From: Bacteroidales bacterium
GTDB lineage: Bacteria > Bacteroidota > Bacteroidia > Bacteroidales > UBA12170
Length of the DNA stretch: 49,687 bases
Reading direction: 5' to 3'
NCBI GenBank assembly: GCA_016929955.1
Contig: JAFGHU010000116.1
Location: 1-49,687 of the forward strand
Within the stretch, counting starts at the first letter, position 1. Each line of letters starts with the position of its first letter. The position numbers and the translations under genes were made by a program. Below are positions 34,699 to 44,117 of this stretch, in pieces. The notes beneath the pieces were generated by a model, which was not told the DNA's origin, did no database searches, and worked only from the letters and a program-made list of their open reading frames with translations.

Positions 34699-35661
34699 AT
34701 GAATAAACTGAAATTTACCTTATTGATCTTTTTAACAGGATTAGTAACATTAGTGAACGGCCAAGACCTTAACGCTGCGGGAGCAAAATTTAACGAGGGA
34801 TTAGAGTTAGATAAAGCAAAAAATTATAGTGGAGCTATTAAAGCCTGGGAAGAAAGTATTTCTATTTGCAATAAAATTGGATTTGAAGCCGATCAGTTAA
34901 AAGCAACAGTGCAAAAACCATTGGCTTATACTTATTTTAAAGAAGGAATTACCCTTTATAAAAAGAAGAAATTTGACGATGCTGCCAAAGCATTAAAAAA
35001 TGCAGTTAAAAATGCAGACGAAGTTGGCGATGCCAAAACTTCTAAACAAGCAAGTACTTATATACCAAAAATTTACTCTTCGAAAGGATTGAGTTTATTG
35101 GTTAAAAAAGATTATAATGGTGCCTTAAAAGTTTTTGATGAAGCAATTGGATACAATCCTAAATGTGTGGATGCATTTTATGGTAAGGGAATGACTTATA
35201 AAGAAATGGATCAATTGGATAAAGCATCAGAAGCATTTGATCAAGTTATTAAATTTGGGGCTACTAATAAATCAGCTGCCAAAAAAGTAGAAAGCGCTAA
35301 AGAGGCTGCGCAGAAAATGTTTGAAGCAAAAGCGGCAACAGAATTGCAAATTGAGCATAATACAGAAGCTGTTGCCTTATTAGATAAAGCTTTAAAATAT
35401 TCGCAAAGTTCTCCAAACACCTTTTATTTGCTTACTTTGGCGAATAACAAAATGAAAAAATGGGATGCTACTATTGAAGCCGGACAAAAAGCGCTAACGC
35501 TTGCCGGTGTTGATGTTTCGGCAGTTAATTTTGAGTTGGGAAAAGCTTTTGAAGGAAAACAAGACAAGGCTAATGCCTGTGCTGCTTATAAAAAAGTAAC
35601 TGATGGCCCTAATGTAGATGCCGCTAAATTTCAGATTAAAGAAGTGCTTAAATGTAACTAG
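34699..35661 (+). CDS. Exported tetratricopeptide repeat protein
   Basis: A 320-residue protein with a signal peptide (cut after VNGQ, residue 22) and TPR-type helices throughout. Examples are AGAKFNEGLELDKAKNYSGAIKAW, GITLYKKKKFDDAAKALKNAVKNA, GLSLLVKKDYNGALKVFDEAIGYNPK and GMTYKEMDQLDKASEAFDQVI. It is Lys- and Ala-rich and lacks any enzymatic domain, so a periplasmic scaffold is the likely role. It has its own strong promoter and a terminator, so it is monocistronic and possibly well expressed. Confidence 0.85.
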   Translation: MNKLKFTLLIFLTGLVTLVNGQDLNAAGAKFNEGLELDKAKNYSGAIKAWEESISICNKIGFEADQLKATVQKPLAYTYFKEGITLYKKKKFDDAAKALKNAVKNADEVGDAKTSKQASTYIPKIYSSKGLSLLVKKDYNGALKVFDEAIGYNPKCVDAFYGKGMTYKEMDQLDKASEAFDQVIKFGATNKSAAKKVESAKEAAQKMFEAKAATELQIEHNTEAVALLDKALKYSQSSPNTFYLLTLANNKMKKWDATIEAGQKALTLAGVDVSAVNFELGKAFEGKQDKANACAAYKKVTDGPNVDAAKFQIKEVLKCN

Positions 35662-35684
35662 ATTTAATCGTCTAAAACGATTTT

Positions 35685-35717
35685 AAAAAAGGCAGTCGTG
35701 ATGGCTGCCTTTTTTTA
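35685..35717 (+). terminator. Intrinsic terminator after the TPR gene
   Basis: Stem GGCAG/CTGCC (35691-35695 and 35705-35709), extended by flanking A-run and T-run pairing, then a run of T residues. It lies 24 bases after the stop. Confidence 0.85.
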
Positions 35718-35754
35718 TATTCCTGATTTAATGAAACCCTTATATAAAATTTTT

Positions 35755-35762
35755 TAGCTTTG
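35755..35762 (+). promoter_or_regulatory. Possible -7 box for the HdeD-like gene
   Basis: TAGCTTTG fits TAnnTTTG. The leader to ATG 35838 would be about 70 bases. No -33 element seen. Confidence 0.35.
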
Positions 35763-35837
35763 TATAAAAGGAACTTTATCCCGAAATTTTTTCGCATTTG
35801 GAGTTGAGCGCATATATAAATCTGAAAAAACAATACT

Positions 35838-36449
35838 ATGGAACTGTTATCAAAAAAATGGATACTGATTTTAATTAACGCTATCCTCGTCATTAGTTTT
35901 GGATTGATTTTATTAATTGTTCCTATCGAAACCATTAAAAATCTGGTGTTTGTCGTCGGAATAATTATTGCTTTTGTTGGTCTTATATTGATTTTTGGCG
36001 CTTTTAATTACGCCAGAGAAAATAAGAATATGCTGTTTTGGATGGTTCAGGGACTATTTAACCTGCTTATTGGCGGTGTAGTTATGTTTTATCCCGAAGC
36101 ATCGTTTAAATTTTTATTGATTTTAGCAGGCTTATGGGCTATTGTATTGGGTGTTTATCAACTTTCGGTAAGCTTAAATTCTACCCTTGAACTCAAAGGC
36201 AAAACCTGGCATAAAATAAATGGATTTGCAACTATTCTATTAGGCTTTTTACTTATTTTCTTTTCCGAAATGATTATGGGCATTCTTATCCAACTCTTTG
36301 GAATTATGATACTTATAATCGGATTTGGCATGTTGTATTTTTCCATTTTATTAAAAAAGCTGAGTAAAGCAGAAAAAGATTATATACCTAATGATCCGCC
36401 GAATATCGACCCCTTAGACGACGATGGGGATGATATTATTATGATTTAA
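35838..36449 (+). CDS. HdeD/DUF308 family membrane protein
   Basis: A 203-residue inner-membrane protein with six hydrophobic helices arranged as three pairs: KWILILINAILVISFGLILLIVP, LVFVVGIIIAFVGLILIFGAF, FWMVQGLFNLLIGGVVMFYP, FLLILAGLWAIVLGVYQLSV, INGFATILLGFLLIFF, and GILIQLFGIMILIIGFGML. It ends in a very acidic tail (PPNIDPLDDDGDDIIMI). The three-pair pattern is that of HdeD, an acid-stress membrane protein of E. coli; the function here is unproven. Its last 11 bases overlap the end of recJ on the other strand. Confidence 0.82.
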   Translation: MELLSKKWILILINAILVISFGLILLIVPIETIKNLVFVVGIIIAFVGLILIFGAFNYARENKNMLFWMVQGLFNLLIGGVVMFYPEASFKFLLILAGLWAIVLGVYQLSVSLNSTLELKGKTWHKINGFATILLGFLLIFFSEMIMGILIQLFGIMILIIGFGMLYFSILLKKLSKAEKDYIPNDPPNIDPLDDDGDDIIMI

Positions 36450-38232
36450 AAGCTTTGATATCTTTTACATTTAGCTGCAAATTCTTTACGCCATTCCAAT
36501 TGTTTTCTTCCAGTGTAAAGCACAGATTAAAAACGCTTTGCTTATCCGTATTCCCTTTTTTGTAATAATCTGTTCCCGACTTGATTAAGCCAAATTTATC
36601 GGCTTGTTGAAAGGCAATCCCCGCTATTGGAAAACCTGAAGTGTTTTTATGTACAACATCAAGCTTGATATGCTTTTCGCCAACAATTCGCGATTTACCG
36701 GTATCAATAAGCTCTTCGGCTTGAAAAACAGGTAACATATTACCGGGTCCAAAAGGGGCTAATTGTTTTAATATTCGATAAAATTTCTGATTCAGCTCGT
36801 TTAAGCTAAGTGTTAAATCAATTTTGATTTGAGGCACAAGCGATGATTCGGTAATATGCTCCTGAACATATTTTTCGAAACAGTTACAAAAAGCTTCATA
36901 TTTTTCAGGTTTGATAGATAGTCCGGCGGCATAAGTATGGCCTCCAAAATGCTCGAGATGTTCGCTACACGATTCAATTGCATCATAAATATCAAAGCCA
37001 TGCACCGACCGACAAGAAGCAGTAAGCAAACCATTGGATTTAGTAAAAACAACCGTTGGTTTATAGTAATTTTCTATGAGTCGCGAGGCAACAATTCCTA
37101 TCACGCCTTTCGACCAATCCGGTTTAAATACAATATTGGCTTTTTTATTTTTTTGTTCGGGATCGTTTTCGATAATAGCTAAGGCTTCTTCGGTAGTTTT
37201 ACTATCTAAACTTCTTCGTTCTGTGTTTAAATCGTTGATTTGATCAGCAATAACATCCGCTTCTTCTTGCGTTTTACTAATCAATAAGCGCACCGAATCT
37301 TTTCCGCTTTCGATGCGGCCGGCAGCATTAATGCGCGGCCCTAACTGAAAAACCAAATCGCTAATTCCCAATGGTTTATCGAATATATTTTGGGCTTGAT
37401 TTAAGTTTCGCGGACGCGCTTTCCGAACGCTGGTATATTTTAAGATGGCTTCTACGCCTTTTCTTGGCATTTTATTAATTCTTTCCAAACCATAATAGGC
37501 CAAAACTCTATTTTCGCCTGTAATTGGCACAATATCAGCAGCAATGCTGATGGCCACCAAATCCAGGTATTCTTCCAATTGTTTAAAAGGCAATTGCTTG
37601 TTTTGAGCCAAGGCTTGTGCCAATTTAAAACCAACACCACAGCCCGATAATTCTTTGAACGGATACGGACAATCATCGCGTTTGGCATCTAAAACAGCAA
37701 CAGCATCGGGTAAAACATCGCCTGGTCGATGATGATCTCCAATAATAAATTCGACCTGCTTTGATTTGGCATACTCAATTTTATCAATGGCTTTTATGCC
37801 ACAATCCAGGGCAATTACCAATTTAAAATTATTTTCTGCAGCATAATCGATGCCCTGAACAGATATGCCGTAACCTTCGGCATAACGATCGGGAATATAA
37901 AAATCAAGCTGAGCGCCAATCTTTTTTAAAAAGGAATAAACGAGCGCTACCGCAGTTGTTCCATCGACATCATAATCGCCATAAACCAAAATTTTCTCTT
38001 TTAGTTTGATCGCTCTCTGTATTCGGGCAACCGCCTTGTCCATATCTTTCATAAGAAAAGGATCGTGCAATTGACTGTAATCCGGACGAAAGAATGTGCG
38101 TGCTTCCTCAAAGGTTTTTATTCCTCGCTGAGCTAACAAATTAGCAAGAGGTTCGCTTATATCAAGCGCCTTCGAAAGCCTTTCTATAATTTCGGCATCT
38201 CCTTTTTCTTTTATTACCCAGCGTTTTTCCAT
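36439..38232 (-). CDS. recJ: Single-stranded-DNA-specific exonuclease RecJ
   Basis: A 5'-3' exonuclease on single-stranded DNA used in recombination and mismatch repair. The 597 residues are normal for the family. DHH-domain motifs are VYGDYDVDGTTA (83-94), DCGI (143-146) and GDHHRPGD (165-172). The DHHA1 part contains GRIESGKDSVRLLIS and the WSKGVIGIVASRL and FGGHTYAAGLS motifs, followed by the OB-like C-terminal domain (FGPGNMLPVF). It overlaps the HdeD-like gene tail-to-tail by 11 bases and is divergent from aroF/CM. Confidence 0.96.
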   Translation of the reverse strand: MEKRWVIKEKGDAEIIERLSKALDISEPLANLLAQRGIKTFEEARTFFRPDYSQLHDPFLMKDMDKAVARIQRAIKLKEKILVYGDYDVDGTTAVALVYSFLKKIGAQLDFYIPDRYAEGYGISVQGIDYAAENNFKLVIALDCGIKAIDKIEYAKSKQVEFIIGDHHRPGDVLPDAVAVLDAKRDDCPYPFKELSGCGVGFKLAQALAQNKQLPFKQLEEYLDLVAISIAADIVPITGENRVLAYYGLERINKMPRKGVEAILKYTSVRKARPRNLNQAQNIFDKPLGISDLVFQLGPRINAAGRIESGKDSVRLLISKTQEEADVIADQINDLNTERRSLDSKTTEEALAIIENDPEQKNKKANIVFKPDWSKGVIGIVASRLIENYYKPTVVFTKSNGLLTASCRSVHGFDIYDAIESCSEHLEHFGGHTYAAGLSIKPEKYEAFCNCFEKYVQEHITESSLVPQIKIDLTLSLNELNQKFYRILKQLAPFGPGNMLPVFQAEELIDTGKSRIVGEKHIKLDVVHKNTSGFPIAGIAFQQADKFGLIKSGTDYYKKGNTDKQSVFNLCFTLEENNWNGVKNLQLNVKDIKAFKS

Positions 38233-38248
38233 TGTATTTTATCTTGAA

Positions 38249-38256
38249 CAAAGGTA
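38249..38256 (-). promoter_or_regulatory. -7 box for recJ
   Basis: Minus-strand TACCTTTG fits TAnnTTTG, 16 bases before the recJ ATG. Confidence 0.5.
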
Positions 38257-38350
38257 CGTTTTTTCATCAGAAAAAATTTTTATCCTCTTCGCTTTTTACA
38301 TAAGCTGCTTATTTATTTTATTCTCCGCTCATTTCCTTGCTTTAAGCGCA

Positions 38351-38376
38351 TTGGATTCGCTAAAATTGTATTTTTG
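38351..38376 (+). promoter_or_regulatory. Promoter of DAHP synthase/chorismate mutase, touching the start codon
   Basis: TTGG at 38351-38354 (-33 type) and TATTTTTG at 38369-38376 (-7 type), 14 bases apart, with the ATG at 38381 only 4 bases further. A transcript from here would be leaderless or nearly so. The box also contains the in-frame TTG at 38351, which therefore cannot be the start. Confidence 0.55.
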
Positions 38377-38380
38377 CACG

Positions 38381-39469
38381 ATGACTTCAACGTTGAAAAT
38401 AAATTCGATAAATGCTTGGCTAAAACCAAGTGATTTACCGCTGATTATCAGCGGACCCTGCAGTGCCGAATCGGAAGAACAAGTACTTGAAACAGCAAAA
38501 GAACTGGCAAAAATTGATGCTGTTAAATTATTTAGAGCCGGTGTTTGGAAACCACGAACTCGACCAAATATGTTTGAAGGTCACGGAGAAAAAGCACTAA
38601 AATGGATGCAAAGGGCAAAAAAAGAAACCGGATTAAAAACAACCATTGAAGTTGCCAACCCAAAACATGTTGAACTCGCTCTTAAATACGATATTGATGT
38701 ACTTTGGATAGGTGCCCGTTCTGTTGTAAATCCTTTTTCCGTTCAGGAAATTGCAGATGTACTAAAGGGTGTAGACATTCCTGTGATGGTAAAAAACCCA
38801 TTAAATCCAGATTTAGCACTCTGGATTGGTGCTCTGGAAAGGTTAAATGAAGCGGGGATTACAAAATTAGCCGCCATCCACAGAGGCTTCGATTTCTTTA
38901 AAAAATCAGCTTTTAGAAATGCGCCCATGTGGGAAATTCCTATCGAGCTTAAACGCTTATTTCCGACATTGCCCATAATTACCGACCCTAGTCATATTTC
39001 AGGAAAGCGTAGTTTATTGGCAGAGATTGCCCAAAAAGCTTTTGATCTGGAAATGGATGGACTTATGATTGAAACGCATTGTAATCCGGATAAAGCGCTC
39101 ACCGATGCCAAGCAACAAATAAAGCCCCAAGCATTGCAAGAATTACTAAACCATATTATAATCAGGGAGCGCAAAGGCGATGTTGCATTTGAATCTAAAC
39201 TGGAAGAATACCGATCGGAAATAGACCGATTGGATGCAGAAATGATTAATATTTTAGCGCGACGACTGGATATTATTGATTTAATTGGTCAATACAAAAA
39301 AGAAAACAATATCACCATTTTACAACTCAAACGCTGGTCGAATATCATTCAAGAGCGGCTTGAAAATGGAAAAAATTTAGGTGTAGATACGGAGTTTTTA
39401 ACCAAAGTATTGGAACTAGTGCATAAAGAATCTATTGCACGTCAAACCAGAATTTACAATAAAAAATAG
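38381..39469 (+). CDS. Bifunctional DAHP synthase / chorismate mutase (AroQ type)
   Basis: Couples the first step of the shikimate pathway (PEP plus erythrose 4-phosphate to DAHP) to chorismate rearrangement to prephenate. From ATG 38381 the protein has 362 residues. The N-terminal KDPG-type DAHP synthase barrel (about 10-260) has IISGPCSAES, LFRAGVWKPRTRPNMFEG, PVMVKNPLNPD, AIHRGFD and ITDPSHISGKR. The C-terminal helical AroQ mutase domain (about 270-362) has YRSEIDRLDAEMINILARR and the closing VHKESIARQ. This fusion is typical of Bacteroidota. Its stop is 1 base from the end of rodA. Confidence 0.95.
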   Translation: MTSTLKINSINAWLKPSDLPLIISGPCSAESEEQVLETAKELAKIDAVKLFRAGVWKPRTRPNMFEGHGEKALKWMQRAKKETGLKTTIEVANPKHVELALKYDIDVLWIGARSVVNPFSVQEIADVLKGVDIPVMVKNPLNPDLALWIGALERLNEAGITKLAAIHRGFDFFKKSAFRNAPMWEIPIELKRLFPTLPIITDPSHISGKRSLLAEIAQKAFDLEMDGLMIETHCNPDKALTDAKQQIKPQALQELLNHIIIRERKGDVAFESKLEEYRSEIDRLDAEMINILARRLDIIDLIGQYKKENNITILQLKRWSNIIQERLENGKNLGVDTEFLTKVLELVHKESIARQTRIYNKK

Positions 39470-39470
39470 C

Positions 39471-40730
39471 TTACAATAATTCCAATCGGAAGGCATCCAT
39501 TTTAATAAAAATAAAAAGCAAAATGGTAAAAGCCCAAAGCGAACTTCCTCCATAACTTATAAAAGGAAGAGGAATTCCGATAACAGGCGCTAGTCCAATA
39601 GTCATTCCTATGTTTACAGCTAAATGAAAAAACAAGATAGAGGCAACACCGTAGCCATATATCCGACTAAAAGTGGAGCGTTGTCGTTCGGCAACAAATA
39701 TCAATCGAATCAATAAAAATAAAAACAAGATTATAACTGTTGAACTTCCAACAAATCCCCATTCTTCGCCAATGGTACAAAAGATAAAATCGGTACTTTG
39801 TGCAGGGACAAATTTATATTTCGTTTGTGTACCCCCCAAAAATCCTTTTCCGCTAAAACCACCCGAACCAATAGCAATAAGCGATTGATTAACATTGTAT
39901 CCGGCTCCCTGAAAATCTTGTTTTTTTCCCAATAATACTTCTATCCTTGTTTTCTGATGCTGTTGCAGCACATTTTCGAAAGCATAATCCACAGAAAAAA
40001 CAAATGCAGATACCAATACAAACAAACTAAGAAGGACAAGCATATTTTTCCTTAATTTGGGCATAATCAAAAACATCATTACTGCCAATGTTAATAGTAT
40101 ACCGAGGACGATATATTTACCTACCATCAATGTTAAAATAAACAATACCGCGGTAATAAAGCCGAAAAGTAAAAAATTACCGCTAAACCCTTCGCGGTAT
40201 AAAACAAGAACAAAAGAAACGTAAACAAGAGCCGAGCCGGTATCGTTTTGCAACAAGACTAAAGCAATAGGTAGTAGTAAGAGACTGCTTGCAATCAGTA
40301 CATTTTTCGATCTGTTTAGATTGATATTCAGTCCGCTAAGGTAACGAGCCAATGCCAGATTAGTAGCTATCTTGGCAAATTCGGCCGGTTGCAAAGAAAA
40401 TCCACCCCAATTTAACCACGATTTGGAGCCAGCCACTTCTTTACCAAACAATAAAACAAAAAGCAAAAGCAGCATACTTGCTCCGTAAATAATATACGAA
40501 AAAGAAGTAAAAAACTTCATGTCGATCATTAAGACCAAAAAAGCCAAAACGAAAGCAGTTAGTATCCAAATAAACTGGCTGCCATAGCGTTGTGAGCGAT
40601 CGAATAACGAAGGATATGCCGGATTATAGACTGCTGAATAAATACTAAAAAGGCCTATTGAAACAAGCAATAAATAGAGTATTACCAGCCACCAATCCAA
40701 ATTATGAAATATACTTTTTCGTCTTCTCAT
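39471..40730 (-). CDS. rodA: Rod-shape SEDS glycosyltransferase RodA
   Basis: Membrane peptidoglycan polymerase of 419 residues, about 10 helices, working with PBP2 in cell elongation. SEDS motifs seen are the N-terminal DWWLVILYLLLVSIGLFSIYSA, KSWLNWGGFSLQPAEFAKIATNLALARYLS, LQNDTGSALVYVSFVLVLYREG, GFLGGTQTKYKFVPAQSTDFIFCTIGEEWGF (expressed as separate conserved blocks) and the ending LPFISYGGSS. The ATG overlaps the PBP2 stop by 4 bases (ATGA), so translation is coupled. Confidence 0.95.
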   Translation of the reverse strand: MRRRKSIFHNLDWWLVILYLLLVSIGLFSIYSAVYNPAYPSLFDRSQRYGSQFIWILTAFVLAFLVLMIDMKFFTSFSYIIYGASMLLLLFVLLFGKEVAGSKSWLNWGGFSLQPAEFAKIATNLALARYLSGLNINLNRSKNVLIASSLLLLPIALVLLQNDTGSALVYVSFVLVLYREGFSGNFLLFGFITAVLFILTLMVGKYIVLGILLTLAVMMFLIMPKLRKNMLVLLSLFVLVSAFVFSVDYAFENVLQQHQKTRIEVLLGKKQDFQGAGYNVNQSLIAIGSGGFSGKGFLGGTQTKYKFVPAQSTDFIFCTIGEEWGFVGSSTVIILFLFLLIRLIFVAERQRSTFSRIYGYGVASILFFHLAVNIGMTIGLAPVIGIPLPFISYGGSSLWAFTILLFIFIKMDAFRLELL

Positions 40731-42541
40731 TCGCGTGGTATTAAATCGGCCTCTAGTATTCGTTTTTCCTTTTCTTTATGCTTAATAACGCCATAAAAAT
40801 ATTTTTCCATCATCAAGCTGGCAATTGGAGCTGCCCAAGTTCCACCATAATCACCAGCATTTTCCACAACAACAGCAATGGCAATTTTCGGATTCTCTTT
40901 GGGCGCAAAAGCGATAAAAACACTATGATCTCTCCCGTGTGGATTTTGCACCGTTCCGGTTTTTCCGCATACGGCTATCGAATCAAGTGCGGCGCGCCAA
41001 GCTGTTCCTCCAATTTTTGCCACCCGTTCCATGCCTTCAATAACGGTTTTAAAATGAACACTATCAATCAATACCTTATGCTTTTTTCGTGCAGATTCAG
41101 TCAAATTTTCAGGACTTTCAATGGCTCTAACCAAATGAGGCGAATAAAAATAACCTCGGTTTGCAATAATGGCCGTCATATTTGCCAACTGAATAGGTGA
41201 TATTAAAATTTCACCCTGACCAATGGCCAGCGATCTTACCGTTAGAGCATTCCATCGACCTCTGTAAAGCTTATCGTAATATTCGGGCGATGGAATATTT
41301 CCCCGACTTTCGTACATCAGGTCTGAATCAAATTTTTCGCCCAAATTAAAACTTTTCACCTTTTTATACCAAGCTTCATATGCATCTCTAGTTTTCGAAT
41401 ACTTTGAATTTTCCAGCGTGCTTTTAAACGTTTGCCAAAAAAATGGATTACACGATTCTTGTATTCCGTAGATTAAGGATAAAGGAGTAATGTGATTATG
41501 TGTGCATTTAATCGGTACGCTGATAGGCCCATTACAAGCAAATTGTGTTGTTGTTGTGATAGCATTTTCTTGAAGAGCCACTAAAGCATTAATCAGTTTA
41601 AACGTAGATCCGGGAGGATAAGTAGCCATTAGGGCACGGTTATACAATGGTTTTAAACTATCATTTACCAGTATATTAAAATTTTCGCCTCTTTTTCTTC
41701 CCACCAACATTGTTGGATCGAAAGTTGGACTTGAAACCAAACTCAATATTTCGCCGCTTGATGGTTCAATAGCAACGATACTTCCTATCTTATTGGTCAT
41801 TAATTTTTCGCCGTAGGCTTGTAATTCCAGATCCAATCCGGTATATAAATTTTTGCCTTGTATGGCTAAAGTATCAAACTTGCCATCCTTATAGCTCCCT
41901 TTTATGCGATTAAAAACATCAACCATCACATATTCTGCCCCTTTGCTACCGCGCAATTCATTTTCATAGAATTTCTCTAAACCGCTTTTCCCAATATAAT
42001 CGCCTAAAGCATAGTACGAATTATGCGTTAAATCGTAACGATTTACTTCTCCAACATCGCCTAAATTTAATGCAGCAACAGTATAAGGATAGCGTCTTAA
42101 GGTTCTTTTTTGTACAAAAAAACCCGGAAACTCATAGAGAATTTCCTGCAGATAAGCAAACTCATCTTTTGGCAATTGTCCGATAAACAAAGAGGCCTTG
42201 TAAGGCGAATAATGCCGTGCATTATTATAGTATTTGATAAAATCGTCTTTACTAATATTCAGTAATTTGCAAAAACGATTCGTGTCGATATTTCCCAACT
42301 GATTAGGCGTTATCATCAAATCGTAGGCCACATCATTGGCGACTAAAACACGCTCTTTTCTATCGTAAATTAATCCTCTTGAAGGATAGATTACTCTTTT
42401 TCGTACGACATTATTTTGAGCGGATAAAATATACTTATCTTGATAAACTTGAACATAAAACAATCGTGCTATATAAACGATACCAACGACCAGAAAAATA
42501 CTGATTATCACAAGTTTTCGTTTATCAAAATTAGGCTTCAT
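40727..42541 (-). CDS. mrdA: Penicillin-binding protein 2 (elongation transpeptidase)
   Basis: Class B PBP of 604 residues that cross-links peptidoglycan with RodA. One N-terminal anchor helix (about 9-30), the pedestal domain (RGLIYDRKERVLVANDVAYDL, 55-75), and the transpeptidase domain with catalytic Ser312 in GSTFK, SCN (363-365) and KTGT (527-530). The C-terminus DHSVFIAFAPKENPKIAIAVVVENAG is typical. It forms an operon with rodA. Unlike the common mreBCD-mrdA-rodA order, the next gene upstream is trkH, 83 bases away. Confidence 0.95.
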   Translation of the reverse strand: MKPNFDKRKLVIISIFLVVGIVYIARLFYVQVYQDKYILSAQNNVVRKRVIYPSRGLIYDRKERVLVANDVAYDLMITPNQLGNIDTNRFCKLLNISKDDFIKYYNNARHYSPYKASLFIGQLPKDEFAYLQEILYEFPGFFVQKRTLRRYPYTVAALNLGDVGEVNRYDLTHNSYYALGDYIGKSGLEKFYENELRGSKGAEYVMVDVFNRIKGSYKDGKFDTLAIQGKNLYTGLDLELQAYGEKLMTNKIGSIVAIEPSSGEILSLVSSPTFDPTMLVGRKRGENFNILVNDSLKPLYNRALMATYPPGSTFKLINALVALQENAITTTTQFACNGPISVPIKCTHNHITPLSLIYGIQESCNPFFWQTFKSTLENSKYSKTRDAYEAWYKKVKSFNLGEKFDSDLMYESRGNIPSPEYYDKLYRGRWNALTVRSLAIGQGEILISPIQLANMTAIIANRGYFYSPHLVRAIESPENLTESARKKHKVLIDSVHFKTVIEGMERVAKIGGTAWRAALDSIAVCGKTGTVQNPHGRDHSVFIAFAPKENPKIAIAVVVENAGDYGGTWAAPIASLMMEKYFYGVIKHKEKEKRILEADLIPRE

Positions 42542-42560
42542 TTTTTCCGATGGCTTTTTG

Positions 42561-42568
42561 CAAAGCTA
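42561..42568 (-). promoter_or_regulatory. -7 box for mrdA-rodA
   Basis: Minus-strand TAGCTTTG fits TAnnTTTG, 19 bases before the mrdA ATG. It suggests that mrdA-rodA is transcribed separately from trkAH. Confidence 0.5.
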
Positions 42569-42624
42569 AGGAAATCTATTTTTGCTTTAAAAGATTGATA
42601 AAGAAAGATTAAAAAATTTAGACT

Positions 42625-44115
42625 TTATTTTCGCCAAAAAGTAGGAGAGAAAATAATTAAGACTGTAAATAACTCTAAACGACCCAACAACATCAAAAAA
42701 GACAAAAACCATTTAGCGATTGAAGGCAGATGAGCATAGTTTTCGATAGGACCAACACTACCTAAAGCAGGACCAATATTTCCCAGCGAAGAAGCAGAAG
42801 CTCCGATGGCAGAGATAAAATCGAGACCCAAACCCACCAAAATGATTGCGCCAAAAGCAAAGATAGAGATGTAAATCAGGAAAAACGACATCACAACAAA
42901 AACAATATTTTGTTGAACCGGTTTGCCATTTAAACGCACCGGTATTATAGCATTGGGATGCACTAGGCGCTTTAATTCTAAAAGACTGTTTTTTAATAAA
43001 AGCAATACACGCGTTACTTTTACTCCACCTCCGGTAGAGCCGGCACTACCTCCAATAAAAAACAATAGAAATAAAACAAACCAAAGTATCGGCGGCCAAA
43101 TAAGATAATCAGCGGTGACAAATCCTGTAGTTGTAAGAATAGAAACTACCTGAAAAAGACCATCGCGGAAAGCTTTTTCCACACCGAAACCCATTTTAAA
43201 ATACAATCCCGTGCTAATAATTAAAGTAACGAAAAAAATAATCCCCAAATAAAACTTGTATTCATCGTTTTTCCAGATGTCTTTTACACGGCCAACCAGT
43301 AAATAATAGTGTAAACTAAAGTTGGTTCCGGCCAAAATCATAAAAACAATGATAACGTATTGAATAAAAGCCGAATAATCTTCAACACTTGCGTTTTGCG
43401 TTGAAAATCCTCCGGTAGCCATCGTTGCAAACGCATGACATACGGCATCGAAAAAAGGCATCTTGCCCAACATTAAAAAGGCAACTTCAAGAAAGGTAAA
43501 CAAAACGTATATCGCCCAAAGTCTTTTGGCTGTTTCTTTAACTTTGGGATGAATTTTATCGAAAGTTGGGCCAGGCGACTCAGCAGCAAAAAGCTGCATA
43601 CCACCAATTCCTAAAAGAGGTAAAATAGCTAAAGACAGCACAATTATTCCCATACCACCAATCCAATGCGTGAGGCTTCGCCAAAAAAGTAATCCTTTTG
43701 GCAAAGATTCGATATTGGTTAAAATGGAAGCGCCGGTTGTAGTAAAACCCGATATCGTTTCGAAGAAAGCATCCGTAAAAGAAGGAAAATATCCACTCAA
43801 ATAAAAAGGCAAACTTCCGAAAAACGAAATCAAAATCCAGCTAAATGCAACAACTAAATACCCTTCTTTTTTAGAAACCAATTTATTAACACCAAAGGTT
43901 AAGCGCCACCCTAAAAGACCAATAATCAGCGTTATAACAGCACTAACAATTAGCGACCAAAAACCTCCCTTGGCATCTAAAAGATTGAATTGAAGTACTT
44001 GATTTACATCGTATATTGCAGCAATAGCAGCACTTATCAATAGAGCCACGGCTTCTATCATTAATAAAAACGATAGAATATGGATGACTAATTTGAAGTT
44101 TAATGCTGATCGCAT
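42625..44115 (-). CDS. trkH: Potassium uptake channel subunit TrkH
   Basis: Ion-conducting subunit of the Trk potassium uptake system, 496 residues in four pore-loop repeats. The filter loops are readable: SGFTTTGASI, MATGGFSTQNAS, LTTTGFVTADY and SSLGNIGPALG. The helix-loop-helix repeats run through the inner membrane, and the conserved GGSAGSTGGGVKVTRV segment is present. It needs TrkA for gating and starts 2 bases after the trkA stop, so the two are one operon. Confidence 0.95.
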   Translation of the reverse strand: MRSALNFKLVIHILSFLLMIEAVALLISAAIAAIYDVNQVLQFNLLDAKGGFWSLIVSAVITLIIGLLGWRLTFGVNKLVSKKEGYLVVAFSWILISFFGSLPFYLSGYFPSFTDAFFETISGFTTTGASILTNIESLPKGLLFWRSLTHWIGGMGIIVLSLAILPLLGIGGMQLFAAESPGPTFDKIHPKVKETAKRLWAIYVLFTFLEVAFLMLGKMPFFDAVCHAFATMATGGFSTQNASVEDYSAFIQYVIIVFMILAGTNFSLHYYLLVGRVKDIWKNDEYKFYLGIIFFVTLIISTGLYFKMGFGVEKAFRDGLFQVVSILTTTGFVTADYLIWPPILWFVLFLLFFIGGSAGSTGGGVKVTRVLLLLKNSLLELKRLVHPNAIIPVRLNGKPVQQNIVFVVMSFFLIYISIFAFGAIILVGLGLDFISAIGASASSLGNIGPALGSVGPIENYAHLPSIAKWFLSFLMLLGRLELFTVLIIFSPTFWRK

Positions 44116-44117
44116 AT

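Noticed and set aside
40778-41200. 140-codon plus-strand frame opposite mrdA
   Set aside because: It lies entirely within the PBP2 transpeptidase domain, whose motifs are unambiguous; no signal of its own.
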